A model generated the notes under the pieces. The model was not told the origin of the DNA. It worked only from the letters and a program-made list of their open reading frames with translations, and did no database searches. A stretch of DNA of 52,979 bases from Simkaniaceae bacterium. Its GTDB lineage: Bacteria; Chlamydiota; Chlamydiia; Chlamydiales; Simkaniaceae. The position numbers were made by a program, and so were the translations under genes. Location: the NCBI GenBank assembly GCA_018062315.1, contig JAGOSM010000005.1, positions 1 to 52,979 of the forward strand. Direction: 5' to 3'. Shown in pieces: positions 22,618 through 31,753 of the stretch; the stretch's first letter is position 1; each line of letters begins with the position of its first letter.

Positions 22618-23496
22618 ATGACGCCAATACCCGAAGACCATTACCGTTCTGCTTCATCAGTCTCCCTTTCTCCTGAGGGAGAGTCCTTTATTATAGCAGG
22701 AGCAGAATACCCCCTGACAAGAGATCACCTCAAGGATATTGAAGTAAAAACGCAAGAAATTGCTGCCTATACAGGAATTTCATCTAAGGATCCAAAGATT
22801 AAGGAACTGGCTGCACTCGAAATCGCCATTAGCCTTCCCCCACCACCACGCTCCCTTGTAGAGAGGACTCTCTATACTGTCTCTGTTTTTGAAGAAGAAC
22901 AACCTCAAATCTGTGCCACAGTCACAAGCTGGGCAGCATTAATAAGAACCAAAGTTCATGCATGGAAAAGATACCTTAAATGCACCCCCCTCTCGAGCGA
23001 AGAATCCTCTTCACTTTACTATACAATCGATATATTAAAAGAATCGTATAGAATAATTAAGCAAATTAAAAATTTTCTCGAAATAAATACATTTGGGACC
23101 CCTCATAATGATCGTTTATATGTTTGCTACGACGAAGCTAATGTAGTACAGGCAATCGCTCTTGTAGAAAAACGAACAAACCACCTTTATCGCCTTGCAA
23201 CTCACCCAAATAATCTCTACCATCTCATCAATAATTCAATTCAGACGCGAATAAAGGGTGCTGCAACTCAACTTATTGTCCATCTCTCTAAACAAATCAC
23301 TAAACATCAGAACCCTCTTCGCCTAGAAGCTGTTCACGAAGCACGTCTTTTTTATCAAAAACTCGGCTTTAAAAGAGAGCGAGGTACAAGAGCCCGCTCT
23401 TATGATGCTTTCGACCTTACGTTGATGAAATTACATCCAAGTACGGTTCGTAGACTCGAAAAAGACGCTCAATCTCCCTTTTTTAAAGAGGAATAG
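22618..23496 (+). CDS. GNAT-like acetyltransferase, tandem copy 1
   Basis: A 292-residue protein. The C-terminal ~130 residues look like a GNAT fold: 'L-Y-R-L-A-T-H-P-N-N', the acetyl-CoA loop 'R-I-K-G-A-A-T-Q-L-I', and 'A-R-L-F-Y-Q-K-L-G-F-K-R-E-R-G' as motif B. The N-terminal 75 residues ('Y-R-S-A-S-S-V-S-L-S-P-E-G') are unlike any domain I know and are nearly identical to those of the next gene. The start has no ribosome-binding site; the leader is AT-rich (TATGTTAATAT just upstream), as in copy 2. Substrate unknown; a host-directed or protein-modifying role is possible. Confidence 0.6.
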   Translation: MTPIPEDHYRSASSVSLSPEGESFIIAGAEYPLTRDHLKDIEVKTQEIAAYTGISSKDPKIKELAALEIAISLPPPPRSLVERTLYTVSVFEEEQPQICATVTSWAALIRTKVHAWKRYLKCTPLSSEESSSLYYTIDILKESYRIIKQIKNFLEINTFGTPHNDRLYVCYDEANVVQAIALVEKRTNHLYRLATHPNNLYHLINNSIQTRIKGAATQLIVHLSKQITKHQNPLRLEAVHEARLFYQKLGFKRERGTRARSYDAFDLTLMKLHPSTVRRLEKDAQSPFFKEE

Positions 23497-23691
23497 CTCA
23501 TCCCCGCCACAATCCCATCAGATCCTTTCAAATTCCTATAACAAGAAAACATGATTGAGAGGATGCATTTGCTGTGCAGATAGATATTTTAGTTTAACAT
23601 GTTAGATTAAATAATCCTTAGCACATAAACCAAAAGATCGATCTATTTATTAATCATGTTTTTTAATTATTAAATATGTTAATATATTCAC

Positions 23692-24585
23692 ATGATACCA
23701 ATACACGAAGACCCTTACCGCTCTGCTTCATCAGTCTCCCTTTCTCCTGAAGGGGGGTCTTTTATTATAGCGGGAGCAGAATATCCCCTGACAAGAGATC
23801 ACCTCCAAGATATTGAAGCAAAAACTAAAGAAATTTCTGCCTATGCAGAGGTCTCCTCTAAGGGTCCCAAGATTCGGGAACTGGCTGCACTCGAAATCGC
23901 CATTAGCCTCCCACCCCCTTCCCCCTCTCTTGTAGGAAGGACTCTACGCGTTATCTCCGTGCGTCATAAAGATCAATCTAAAATTCATTCCATAATCAAA
24001 GACTGGCAAGCACTAGCGAAAACCAAATTTGATTCATGGGAAAGCTACCTTAAAGTAACCCCCCTTTCTAAAGAAGAAAGATCTTCACCATACCATACCA
24101 CAGATTTGCTAGAGCAATCGTTTTATATCATTGAGGATATCCGTGAATATCTTGAAAAACTAGAATTTGGTCGTGATAAAGATAATCGTGCCTATATTTG
24201 TTTTGATGAGGATAAGATGGTTCAAGGAATTGCCCTTGTAGAAAACAAAACAAATCACGTATCTCGCCTTGCAACCCACCCAAATAACCTGCCTCATCTC
24301 ATTAATAGCTCAATCCCTACCCGGGTTAGAGGTGCTGCAACTCAACTTATTCTCCATCTCTCTAAACAGGTCGCTAAAGACAACCCCATTCGTCTAGAAG
24401 CTATTCCAGAAGCCGTTCCTTTTTATAAAAAACTCTATTTTAAAAGAGACCGAGGCACAAAGGCTCGCTCTTATGATCGTTTCGGTCTTACCATCATGAA
24501 ATTACATGCAAGTACGGTTCGTAGACTCGAAAAGACCCCCGGATCCCCTTTTTTTAAAGAGGAATCGCTACGCTCTGCCCCATAA
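23692..24585 (+). CDS. GNAT-like acetyltransferase, tandem copy 2
   Basis: A 297-residue paralogue of the preceding gene, clearly a tandem duplication. The first 80 residues match copy 1 almost throughout and the C-terminal acetyltransferase half is also close ('V-R-G-A-A-T-Q-L-I-L-H-L', 'F-Y-K-K-L-Y-F-K-R'). The middle, about residues 85-150, has diverged. The leaders are similar too (ATATGTTAATAT before the ATG). The 195-bp gap between the copies holds TTTAACATGTTAGA but no gene. Its 3' end overlaps the convergent cyoE by 32 bp. Confidence 0.6.
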   Translation: MIPIHEDPYRSASSVSLSPEGGSFIIAGAEYPLTRDHLQDIEAKTKEISAYAEVSSKGPKIRELAALEIAISLPPPSPSLVGRTLRVISVRHKDQSKIHSIIKDWQALAKTKFDSWESYLKVTPLSKEERSSPYHTTDLLEQSFYIIEDIREYLEKLEFGRDKDNRAYICFDEDKMVQGIALVENKTNHVSRLATHPNNLPHLINSSIPTRVRGAATQLILHLSKQVAKDNPIRLEAIPEAVPFYKKLYFKRDRGTKARSYDRFGLTIMKLHASTVRRLEKTPGSPFFKEESLRSAP

Positions 24586-25396
24586 CCACAATAAGAGAAA
24601 CAAGAAACATCTTCCTTGCCCATATCCCATCCTGTCTACATTTGAATCCCTGAAGAGCTACCCCCACCCACCATCCACCCAAAAGCAAAGAAACTCCCAA
24701 ATAGATATATCCAGCATACCCATAAAAAAAGAGGGAAACTGAAGCGAGGACAAAAGCCATCACATAGAGCAGCATCTGAATTTTAGTAATATACATTCCC
24801 CTTTTTAAAGGAAGCACAGGAATCGAGGCTGCTTGATATTCTGCAAGACGGTAGGAGGCTATCGCAAAAAAATGGGGCATTTGCCAGAGAACAATCATCG
24901 TAAACAAAATCAAAATAGCTAAATCAAACTCTCCACTCAGCGCCGTATATCCCACAACAGGGGGAATGGCTCCCGCAATGCTCCCTATAAGGGTTGCATG
25001 CACAGAGTAGTATTTTAAAAAGCTATAAGGGACCACATATACAAAAAAACCCATCAGCGCACACACCGCTGAAAGAGGAGTTCCAAAAAAGAGGAGGAAA
25101 CCCTCTCCTACAATCCCCATAAGTCCAGCAAAACAAAGAGCTGCTAAAACAGAAATTTCTCCAGTTACTAAAGGGCGATTTCTCGTTCTTACCATTTTTT
25201 CATCCATCTTTCGATCGATGTAATTATTGAATACACAAGCTGATCCCACAACAAGAGAAAGTCCTACCAGGACTCCAAACAACAGAGTATAATTCGGCAT
25301 CCCTTGGGCTGCAAGAAACATCCCAGCAAGCGCCGTCACTCCATTGCCAAAAATAATGCCTGGCTTCACTAGTTCAACATACTTTCTGAAAATCAT
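24554..25396 (-). CDS. cyoE: Heme O synthase (protoheme IX farnesyltransferase)
   Basis: A 280-residue polytopic UbiA-type prenyltransferase that converts heme B to heme O for the oxidase. The first Asp-rich prenyl-diphosphate site is 'N-N-Y-I-D-R-K-M-D-E-K-M-V-R-T-R-N-R-P', and the family phrases 'V-E-L-V-K-P-G-I-I-F-G-N' and 'M-P-H-F-F-A-I-A-S-Y-R' are present. ATG 25396 is chosen because it overlaps the cyoD stop (ATGA) and gives the standard N-terminus. It is the last gene of the cyo operon. The 3' end overlaps the convergent GNAT-like gene. Confidence 0.93.
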   Translation of the reverse strand: MIFRKYVELVKPGIIFGNGVTALAGMFLAAQGMPNYTLLFGVLVGLSLVVGSACVFNNYIDRKMDEKMVRTRNRPLVTGEISVLAALCFAGLMGIVGEGFLLFFGTPLSAVCALMGFFVYVVPYSFLKYYSVHATLIGSIAGAIPPVVGYTALSGEFDLAILILFTMIVLWQMPHFFAIASYRLAEYQAASIPVLPLKRGMYITKIQMLLYVMAFVLASVSLFFYGYAGYIYLGVSLLLGGWWVGVALQGFKCRQDGIWARKMFLVSLIVVMGQSVAIPL

Positions 25397-25677
25397 ATCA
25401 TCATATTGTAGTTTAAATGATACATGATCCAAAGCGAGCCTCCAACGACAACACCTAGAATCACTGCCATAAATACAAACGTAATGAGTTGCCAATAGGG
25501 TTTAGATTCCATTCCCAAATCTAGAAAGCATATCATTTGAATGAGTGCTTGCACCCCTCCTAGCCCGAGAACTAAAAAGAGTAAAGACTTCCCATGTACT
25601 CCATGGCACACCACAGCACAGTAAGCAGCAAGAGTTAAAATAATTGAAAGAACAAAGCCCAAAATGAGACGTTTCAT
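25393..25677 (-). CDS. cyoD: Cytochrome bo3 quinol oxidase subunit IV
   Basis: A 94-residue small subunit with three membrane helices ('L-I-L-G-F-V-L-S-I-I-L-T-L-A-A-Y', 'L-V-L-G-L-G-G-V-Q-A-L-I-Q-M-I-C-F-L-D-L', and a C-terminal helix). The 'V-Q-A-L-I-Q' and 'F-L-D-L' phrases are typical for CyoD. ATG 25677 is chosen because it overlaps the cyoC stop by ATGA; a longer frame would run deep into cyoC. It aids assembly of the copper centre in the E. coli enzyme. Confidence 0.88.
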   Translation of the reverse strand: MKRLILGFVLSIILTLAAYCAVVCHGVHGKSLLFLVLGLGGVQALIQMICFLDLGMESKPYWQLITFVFMAVILGVVVGGSLWIMYHLNYNMMI

Positions 25678-26252
25678 ACTCCCCCCACTCCTAGTAAATA
25701 GACAAGAGAAAAAATAAATACCCATACTACGTTGAGAAATTGCCAAAACATCCTTAAACAGGTAATTCTACGCAAGCTCACATCAGTAAGACCAGAACGA
25801 TACACCGGTATCATAAATACAAGGATCCATAACAGTCCAAAAATCACATGGATCCCATGTGTCCCAACTAGCGTAAAGTATGCAGAAAGAAAGGCACTTG
25901 CTTGCCAATCGGCTCCTCTACGAGTAAGCGCTGTGAACTCAGTAAGTTCCATTCCCATAAAAGCAAGCCCCAAAAGAAACGTCAATCCAAATAAAATAAG
26001 AGTCGCTTCTTTTTTTCCCTTTTTAGCTACAATCTCACCAAGACCTGCTGTCAACCCACCGACAAGTAAAATCAACGTTTGCGTCAAAGTAAAAGGGAGA
26101 CAAAATAAATCTCTCGCTGTTGGCCCTCCATAAGTCCCCCCCATAAGTACTGCATATGTAGCAAAAAGGGCTCCAAACATCATAAAATCGGTTAATAAAT
26201 AAATCCAAAATCCTAAGATCGTCTTTGAATAAATTTCATTGTGTTCTGTCAT
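25674..26252 (-). CDS. cyoC: Cytochrome bo3 quinol oxidase subunit III
   Basis: A 192-residue five-helix membrane protein. The opening '[20 protein letters not shown]' and the later '[13 protein letters not shown]' are characteristic of CyoC. It overlaps cyoB upstream and cyoD downstream by ATGA. It has no redox centre of its own. Confidence 0.93.
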   Translation of the reverse strand: MTEHNEIYSKTILGFWIYLLTDFMMFGALFATYAVLMGGTYGGPTARDLFCLPFTLTQTLILLVGGLTAGLGEIVAKKGKKEATLILFGLTFLLGLAFMGMELTEFTALTRRGADWQASAFLSAYFTLVGTHGIHVIFGLLWILVFMIPVYRSGLTDVSLRRITCLRMFWQFLNVVWVFIFSLVYLLGVGGV

Positions 26253-28207
26253 AGAGCGCCCCTCTCCCTTTCTCTTTTTTCTATTTCATCTACCGGCACA
26301 TAGTAATCAGGCTCTTTTTCTGATAAACGAAGGATGAGACAGGCTATCATCCCCACACCGGAAAGTATGGCAAGCCAAAACATATGCCATACCAATCCAA
26401 ATCCAAATAAAAAGCTTAACACCCCTATATACACTCCCACTGGAGTGTTTTTAGGCATATGAATCGGCTCATATTGGGGATGAACTGTGCGAAAAGTTCC
26501 CGATTCCTTCATAGCCCAGAAGGGATCCCTCTCATTCACCTCTGGAATCACCGCAAAATTATAAAGAGGAGGAGGAGAAGAGGTCGCCCACTCTAGAGTA
26601 CGTCCATTCCATGGATCTCCTGTAATATCTCGATGCGCATTTCTTGTTTTGATACTCACATAGAGCTGAAGGGCTTGGAATCCAAATCCCGCAAGGACAA
26701 ATAAAGCCCCTATTGCCGCAACCACAAAGAAAGGTTGCCATGCCATCACATCATAATGATCTAATCGACGGGTAGCCCCCATTAACCCAAGAGCATAAAG
26801 GGGCATGAATGCGAGTAAAAAGCCAATAAACCAACACCAAAAAGCGTACTTCCCTAAGGTTTCATTTAACTTAAACCCTGTGAATTTCGGAAACCAATAC
26901 GAATAAGCTGCAAAAAAGCCAAAAACCACTCCCCCAATAATGGTAGAATGGAAGTGAGCAATTAAAAATAGGCTATTGTGCACCTGAAAATCTACTCCCG
27001 GGATAGACATCAAAACCCCCGTCATCCCTCCAAGAGTAAAAATCGCAATAAACCCTAAAAACCATAACATTGGGGTAGTAAACCTCACTTTGCCCCTAAA
27101 CATCGTAAAGAGCCAGTTGAATACCTTTACTCCTGTGGGAACAGCGATAATCATCGTCATAATCCCAAAAAATGCATTCACATTTGCCCCAGCACCCATG
27201 GTGAAAAAATGGTGCAACCAAACGATAAATGAGAGAAAGGTAATCCCCGCAATGGCCCATACCATCGTCGCGTATCCAAAAAGACGCTTCTGAGAAAAAA
27301 CAGAAACCACTTCTGAAAAAATCCCAAAGGCAGGGAGGATTAAAATATAGACCTCAGGATGTCCCCATGCCCAAATAAGATTGATGTACATCATCGGATT
27401 TCCACCAAAATCGGCCGTAAAAATATGGGTTCCCAAAAGGCGATCGGTTGAAAGCATGGCAAGAGTTGCCGTCAAAATGGGGAACGCAAAAATCACAAGA
27501 ATCATCGTTGCAAGACAGGCCCATACAAAAACCGGCATCTTCATCAGTGTCATGCCAGGGCATCTCATTTTGATAATCGTAACAAGGAAATTAATCCCTG
27601 AAAGGAGACTTCCCGCCCCGGAAATCTGTATACTCCAAAGCCAATAATCTACCCCCACACCTGGACTATATTTAATACCTGAAAGAGGAGGGTATGAAGT
27701 CCAACCGGTACCTGCAAAAACCCCCAACACAAGAGACACTAAAATATAAAGAGATCCCGCTGCAAACAACCAAAAGCTGAGAGAATTCAGAAAGGGAAAA
27801 GCCACATCTCGCGCCCCAATCTGCAAGGGAAGGATTAAATTGATGACAGCAAACATCAGCCCCATTCCCACGAAAAAAATCATGGTAACCCCGTGAGCTG
27901 TAAAAATCTGCTGATAGTGGGCAGATCCCAAATACCCCAGAGAATCTCCCGCAGCAAAGGCCTGTTGCCCCCGCATCATCAGCGCATCAATCAGTCCCTT
28001 GACCAGCATAATAGAAGAGACGACAATGTACATGATCCCAATTTTCTTGTGATCTACTGAAGTAAGCCACTCGGTCCAGAGCCACTTCCATTTTTTTAAG
28101 TAGGTGATCAAGATAATGAGTGCAATGGCACCCATAAACATCGAGACTCCCGCTAAATATTCAATCCAATCATGCTTAAAAGCTTCTAAAGTTAATCTTC
28201 CGAACAT
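26249..28207 (-). CDS. cyoB: Cytochrome bo3 quinol oxidase subunit I (catalytic)
   Basis: A 652-residue heme-copper oxidase core, close to the 663 of E. coli. It oxidises quinol and reduces oxygen to water while pumping protons. All ligands are visible: the low-spin heme His in 'F-T-A-H-G-V-T-M-I' and 'A-H-F-H-S-T', CuB His and the crosslinked Tyr in '[10 protein letters not shown]', the 'H-H-F-F-T-M-G' pair, and the high-spin heme His in the same H-F-H segment. '[16 protein letters not shown]' is also conserved. It lies nine bases after cyoA and overlaps cyoC. Confidence 0.96.
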   Translation of the reverse strand: MFGRLTLEAFKHDWIEYLAGVSMFMGAIALIILITYLKKWKWLWTEWLTSVDHKKIGIMYIVVSSIMLVKGLIDALMMRGQQAFAAGDSLGYLGSAHYQQIFTAHGVTMIFFVGMGLMFAVINLILPLQIGARDVAFPFLNSLSFWLFAAGSLYILVSLVLGVFAGTGWTSYPPLSGIKYSPGVGVDYWLWSIQISGAGSLLSGINFLVTIIKMRCPGMTLMKMPVFVWACLATMILVIFAFPILTATLAMLSTDRLLGTHIFTADFGGNPMMYINLIWAWGHPEVYILILPAFGIFSEVVSVFSQKRLFGYATMVWAIAGITFLSFIVWLHHFFTMGAGANVNAFFGIMTMIIAVPTGVKVFNWLFTMFRGKVRFTTPMLWFLGFIAIFTLGGMTGVLMSIPGVDFQVHNSLFLIAHFHSTIIGGVVFGFFAAYSYWFPKFTGFKLNETLGKYAFWCWFIGFLLAFMPLYALGLMGATRRLDHYDVMAWQPFFVVAAIGALFVLAGFGFQALQLYVSIKTRNAHRDITGDPWNGRTLEWATSSPPPLYNFAVIPEVNERDPFWAMKESGTFRTVHPQYEPIHMPKNTPVGVYIGVLSFLFGFGLVWHMFWLAILSGVGMIACLILRLSEKEPDYYVPVDEIEKRERERGAL

Positions 28208-28216
28208 CTTCTTTCC

Positions 28217-29080
28217 TCAGTGCATTGGCATTTTATATTTCATGATGATCTGATCAAACAACCCTTCTTGCGTGAGCAAATAAAAGGCAGGGGGGTTATT
28301 CCTACTTGGCTTAACTAATTCCTGATATTCCTTGGAATTAAGCTGAGCTTTCGATTGTTTTACAGATTGAACCCATCGATTAAAATCAGCGTCTGATGTC
28401 GCCTTGGCAGTAAAAGTCATTCCAGCAAAACCCACACCACTTAAATTGGAAGATACCCCTCTAAAGGTTCCCACTTCATTCGCTATGAGATGCAATTTTG
28501 TTCTCATCGCTGGCATAGCATAGATTTGCCCCCCCAACTCAGGAATCCAAAAAGAATTCATGGGAGCATCTGAAGTAATCTCAAAATTAATGGGAGTATT
28601 TTCAGGAAACTGAACAAAGTTAACAGTGGCAATCCCTTGCTCTGGATAAATAAATAGCCACTTCCAAGTCAGAGCCACGACCTGTATGTGTACAGGTGTT
28701 TTTTTCGATTCAATCGGACGAAAAGGATCCAGTGCATGACTTGATCTCCAAGTGAGAACTGCAAGCACAATAATAATGATAAGGGGAACCCCCCACCATA
28801 CACATTCAGCAAAATGATTATGCTCCCAATCTGGAGCATATTTTGCTTTAACATTCCCCTCTCGATATCTCCATGCAAAAGCACAAGTTAAGATAAAAAC
28901 AGGAATCACGACAATCAGCATGATTAAGGTCGCATCAATCAGTAACCTGCGCTCCTTAAGAGCAATCATTCCCTTAGGATTTAACACTGCAATATCTTGT
29001 GTACTGAGAAACAGAAGTGCTGCAGCAATGCATCCCAGCCACAAGAGAGAGACTATCACAAACTTAAGTTTTTTCTTCAT
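28217..29080 (-). CDS. cyoA: Cytochrome bo3 quinol oxidase subunit II
   Basis: A 287-residue subunit II with two N-terminal membrane helices and a periplasmic cupredoxin domain. A Cys at residue 17 follows 'L-L-W-L-G', a possible lipobox as in E. coli CyoA. The domain carries 'W-K-W-L-F-I-Y-P-E-Q-G', 'P-M-N-S-F-W-I-P-E-L-G-G-Q-I-Y' and 'G-V-G-F-A-G-M'. The CuA Cys pair of cytochrome c oxidases is absent, so the electron donor is quinol. First gene of the operon; the leader contains a TATACC repeat between 29106 and 29121. GAGGACGTAGG precedes the start. Confidence 0.95.
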   Translation of the reverse strand: MKKKLKFVIVSLLWLGCIAAALLFLSTQDIAVLNPKGMIALKERRLLIDATLIMLIVVIPVFILTCAFAWRYREGNVKAKYAPDWEHNHFAECVWWGVPLIIIIVLAVLTWRSSHALDPFRPIESKKTPVHIQVVALTWKWLFIYPEQGIATVNFVQFPENTPINFEITSDAPMNSFWIPELGGQIYAMPAMRTKLHLIANEVGTFRGVSSNLSGVGFAGMTFTAKATSDADFNRWVQSVKQSKAQLNSKEYQELVKPSRNNPPAFYLLTQEGLFDQIIMKYKMPMH

Positions 29081-29105
29081 CGACCTACGTCCTCTAATTC
29101 TATAC

Positions 29106-29121
29106 AGCTTGTTTGGGTATA
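29106..29121 (-). repeat. TATACC repeat fragment in the cyo leader
   Basis: The reverse complement is TATACCCAAACAAGCT, the outer end of the dispersed repeat. It lies 26-41 bp upstream of the cyoA start, so it is probably part of the operon's leader RNA. Confidence 0.65.
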
Positions 29122-29194
29122 TACTGAAATCTCTTCAAGTGTCCAGAAAATAATTGAAAAAAAAAGAAACTCCAGGTAGAATACTTCGGCATAT

Positions 29195-29599
29195 ATGAAC
29201 TTTATATGTCCAGAAGCTTGGGTTGGGGCCGCATTAGGGAGTGTTTTACCTACAGCCCTTTCCTGTATTGATTGTTCTTTCGATCCAATTGACTGTATCC
29301 GTATAGATGGGATCACCGAATTTTTTCTCATCACAACCGGAGGAGTCTGTGGACAAATTTTAGGAAGTGTTCGCTCTCTAAGGATTAATGCAGGACATGC
29401 TCATCATCCCTGTCGAGAGATCATCGATGGAGCCTCAGCAGGTGCCCTTCTCGGATTGGGAATCACTTCTTTATTTGCAAGAAACAGCAACGAATTACTG
29501 GACTGCCTAACACATACCATTGCCCTGTCTGCGCTCGGAGCTGGCATAGGAGGCTGTGCGCTCCTCGCAAGGCAATTTTTTTTCACTTCAAGGAGATAA
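29195..29599 (+). CDS. Unknown protein with glycine-rich hydrophobic segments
   Basis: A 134-residue protein with three hydrophobic glycine/alanine-rich segments ('W-V-G-A-A-L-G-S-V-L-P', 'G-A-S-A-G-A-L-L-G-L-G-I', 'A-L-S-A-L-G-A-G-I-G-G-C-A-L-L') and seven or so cysteines. No domain is recognised and there is no classical signal peptide. No ribosome-binding site precedes the ATG. It is three bases ahead of the next small gene, so the two form a unit. A membrane location is likely. Confidence 0.5.
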   Translation: MNFICPEAWVGAALGSVLPTALSCIDCSFDPIDCIRIDGITEFFLITTGGVCGQILGSVRSLRINAGHAHHPCREIIDGASAGALLGLGITSLFARNSNELLDCLTHTIALSALGAGIGGCALLARQFFFTSRR

Positions 29600-29602
29600 T
29601 CA

Positions 29603-29827
29603 ATGACACCGATGACACCTTTATCAGCATGCAAAAACATTTTTTTTGGTTATGATATACCTGGATGCGGTTATGCCCATGAATTATGGTTCAGCGCACA
29701 ACGACAGACACCCGATGTAACCCTTTTACGCAGGTGTTTTACAATGTGCACCTCCGAAAAAACACCTTCGGCTACACAAAGTTGTTTTAATACCTGTCTT
29801 CAAAAAGGTTTATACCCCACCCGTTAG
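29603..29827 (+). CDS. Small cysteine-rich protein of unknown function
   Basis: A 74-residue protein with a good ribosome-binding site (AAGGAG, seven bases upstream). It has six cysteines, four of them in the C-terminal half in two C-x3-C patterns ('C-F-T-M-C' and 'C-F-N-T-C'), reminiscent of a small twin C-x3-C fold or metal site. It follows the 134-residue gene by three bases. Its 3' end overlaps the convergent HD-domain gene by 41 bp. Confidence 0.5.
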   Translation: MTPMTPLSACKNIFFGYDIPGCGYAHELWFSAQRQTPDVTLLRRCFTMCTSEKTPSATQSCFNTCLQKGLYPTR

Positions 29828-30836
29828 ATAATTTTTTTTGGAGCAGGTTATATTCCTGCTTTAGAAGAGCATCCAGGGCGGTCAATCTTACCAATTGACC
29901 ACCCACCACAATCCAAGGATCGATCCCTCGAAACTTGCTTTTCACGACGATATCCGCAGAGATGGGATCAACGAGCTTGTAATACTCATTGACTTGCAAA
30001 ATTTTTGTCATATTTTTTGAGATAAGGGGATCTTGACTTGCAAGAAGCCTATTCCAAATATCATCATCTATCCCGAAATGAATGTCCTCATGGGAAATGA
30101 CCCCCTCTTCCACTCCACTGAGCATCGCCTCTGCAAGATAAGAAGACATGAGATAATTTGCTGGGCTGCCCCAACAATCCTCTGTCATAAAAAGGGAAAA
30201 TCGAACAAGTTTTTTCATTAAACCCGGCAAAGTAGAAATCCATTTCCCTTCTACAAAAGAAAGATCCTCAGCAATTTGCATTGCCTCTTCATATGTTAAA
30301 AACCCTTGGTAATAGGCCCCCTGGATATTGTAGTCGATCCGATCAGCGCAAAGATCGGGTCCTTTTTGTTCTAACATAGGAAAGAGATCTTCCTCAGGGA
30401 GGACCTCTGCAATAGAAAAACCATGTTTTTTAAGAATATCTCCGAGCCCATACTTTTCTAAAAAATCTGCATGAATACTGTTTTGGTAGTCCTTGTCTTG
30501 ATTTGCTTTAGCAAAAAGCCAATCTCCTACATGAGAAAAAACAGTATGAGAGACATCGTGAAGAAGCCCTGCAATTTGTTCTTCTAAAGAAGCCTGATGC
30601 AACCGGAGTAGAGCAAAAACACCGAGCGAATGGGCATGTCTATTATACTCTTCTCGATGCGTTGTATAATAAGAAACTCCATATTGATGAACTGATTTAA
30701 GGCGGCAAAAAGGAGCACTGTCAATCAGCTCTAACAGCACCGGTTCCTCTACTTCGAGAGGACCGTAAAATGTGTCGATCGTTGCGCCAAAAAGAACATA
30801 TGGGATCAGTACAAGAAAAATAAATCGAGTCTTCAT
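29787..30836 (-). CDS. Exported HD-domain phosphohydrolase
   Basis: A 349-residue protein from ATG 30836, which begins a signal peptide (M-K-T-R-F-I-F-L-V-L-I-P-Y-V-L-F-G). It carries an HD domain: 'Y-N-R-H-A-H-S-L-G-V' (first His), 'G-L-L-H-D-V-S-H-T-V-F-S-H' (the His-Asp pair) and a later Asp in 'D-R-I-D-Y-N'. It resembles dNTPase-like HD enzymes with the 'R-L-K-S-V-H-Q-Y-G' lead-in. The substrate is unknown. A signal peptide on such an enzyme is unusual and suggests work outside the cytoplasm. No clear ribosome site precedes the start. Confidence 0.75.
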   Translation of the reverse strand: MKTRFIFLVLIPYVLFGATIDTFYGPLEVEEPVLLELIDSAPFCRLKSVHQYGVSYYTTHREEYNRHAHSLGVFALLRLHQASLEEQIAGLLHDVSHTVFSHVGDWLFAKANQDKDYQNSIHADFLEKYGLGDILKKHGFSIAEVLPEEDLFPMLEQKGPDLCADRIDYNIQGAYYQGFLTYEEAMQIAEDLSFVEGKWISTLPGLMKKLVRFSLFMTEDCWGSPANYLMSSYLAEAMLSGVEEGVISHEDIHFGIDDDIWNRLLASQDPLISKNMTKILQVNEYYKLVDPISADIVVKSKFRGIDPWIVVGGQLVRLTALDALLKQEYNLLQKKLSNGWGINLFEDRY

Positions 30837-30892
30837 ATTGCAACCATTATGCTCGATCTGCCATCCTAGAGTCAATTAACAGATGAGGATGG

Positions 30893-31750
30893 ATGTTTTA
30901 CCTAGAAAGGCAGCTCGATTTTTTACATTTTTTAGAGAAAGGAAGGGGTCCTTGGATTGACCCTTTTTTTCGAGCCCTCCATTTTTTTGATAGTACATTG
31001 TACGCTCTTCTCCTCATCACTTTTATCTGGATCGGTTATTCTGCAAAATGGGGCATCAGGCTTGGATTTCTTTTGATTAGCAATGGTCTCATCAATCATA
31101 TGGCAAAGGCCCTATTTATCCTTCCAAGGCCGGGTGCTTTTGACTCCAACTTACCCATGGTTCGGGTAGATGGATTTGGATTTCCAAGTGGGGGGGCCCA
31201 AATGACTATCTTATTAGGGGCTCTTCTGATCTATTTTTGGAAACACCCTCTAGCAACTCCTATCGCTATTTTGTATACACTTCTCATCAGTTTTTCTCGG
31301 ATGTTTTTAGGAGTTCATTTTCCAATAGATGTGCTCGGGGGGTGGATAATCGGCCTTTGCCTTTTCTTTGCCTTTATCAAACTCGTCAATCCTATTGAAC
31401 ATTTTGCTTCAAAAAAACCAGAAATAACTCTTGTTACAACCCTTGCTCTTTCATCCGGCCTCATCCTTTTTTTCCCCTCATTTAAAGTGACTTTTCTCCT
31501 TTTATCAGCCTTTTTTACAGCTATTGGAGTCTATTTCTCTTCAAGGTTTCATCTGTATCTAACTCACCAAAAAAGTGCCTTGCTCGGCTTATTCGCCATT
31601 TTTTCTTGCTTTCTCGTCGGGTTTGCTATGTATTGCATCCCTCTCCCTCCCCCGTTTTCCAAAATGGCTCAAATGAGTGCTATGAGTTTATGGGTCAGTT
31701 TAGGGGTGAGCCCTTTTTGCAAAAAAATATTTAAATTAGGAACCAGATAA
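30893..31750 (+). CDS. PAP2-family membrane phosphatase-like protein with altered motif
   Basis: A 285-residue protein with about six to eight membrane helices. The PAP2 signature is there in three parts: 'K-A-L-F-I-L-P-R-P' (72-80), 'F-P-S-G-G' (97-101) and 'S-R-M-F-L-G-V-H-F-P-I-D' (135-146). In the second motif, P-S-G-H has become P-S-G-G, which removes the His proposed as acid catalyst, while the nucleophilic His142 and Asp146 remain. It could be an undecaprenyl or phospholipid phosphatase with altered chemistry or a transferase. Three bases separate it from the next gene. Confidence 0.8.
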   Translation: MFYLERQLDFLHFLEKGRGPWIDPFFRALHFFDSTLYALLLITFIWIGYSAKWGIRLGFLLISNGLINHMAKALFILPRPGAFDSNLPMVRVDGFGFPSGGAQMTILLGALLIYFWKHPLATPIAILYTLLISFSRMFLGVHFPIDVLGGWIIGLCLFFAFIKLVNPIEHFASKKPEITLVTTLALSSGLILFFPSFKVTFLLLSAFFTAIGVYFSSRFHLYLTHQKSALLGLFAIFSCFLVGFAMYCIPLPPPFSKMAQMSAMSLWVSLGVSPFCKKIFKLGTR

Positions 31751-31753
31751 ATT

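Noticed and set aside
25397-25495. Extended cyoE start
   Set aside because: The extra 33 residues lie inside cyoD and are not conserved-looking; ATG 25396 overlaps the cyoD stop in the same way as the other cyo junctions.
28669-28884. Other frames inside the cyo operon on both strands
   Set aside because: All overlap strongly supported oxidase genes and have no independent evidence.
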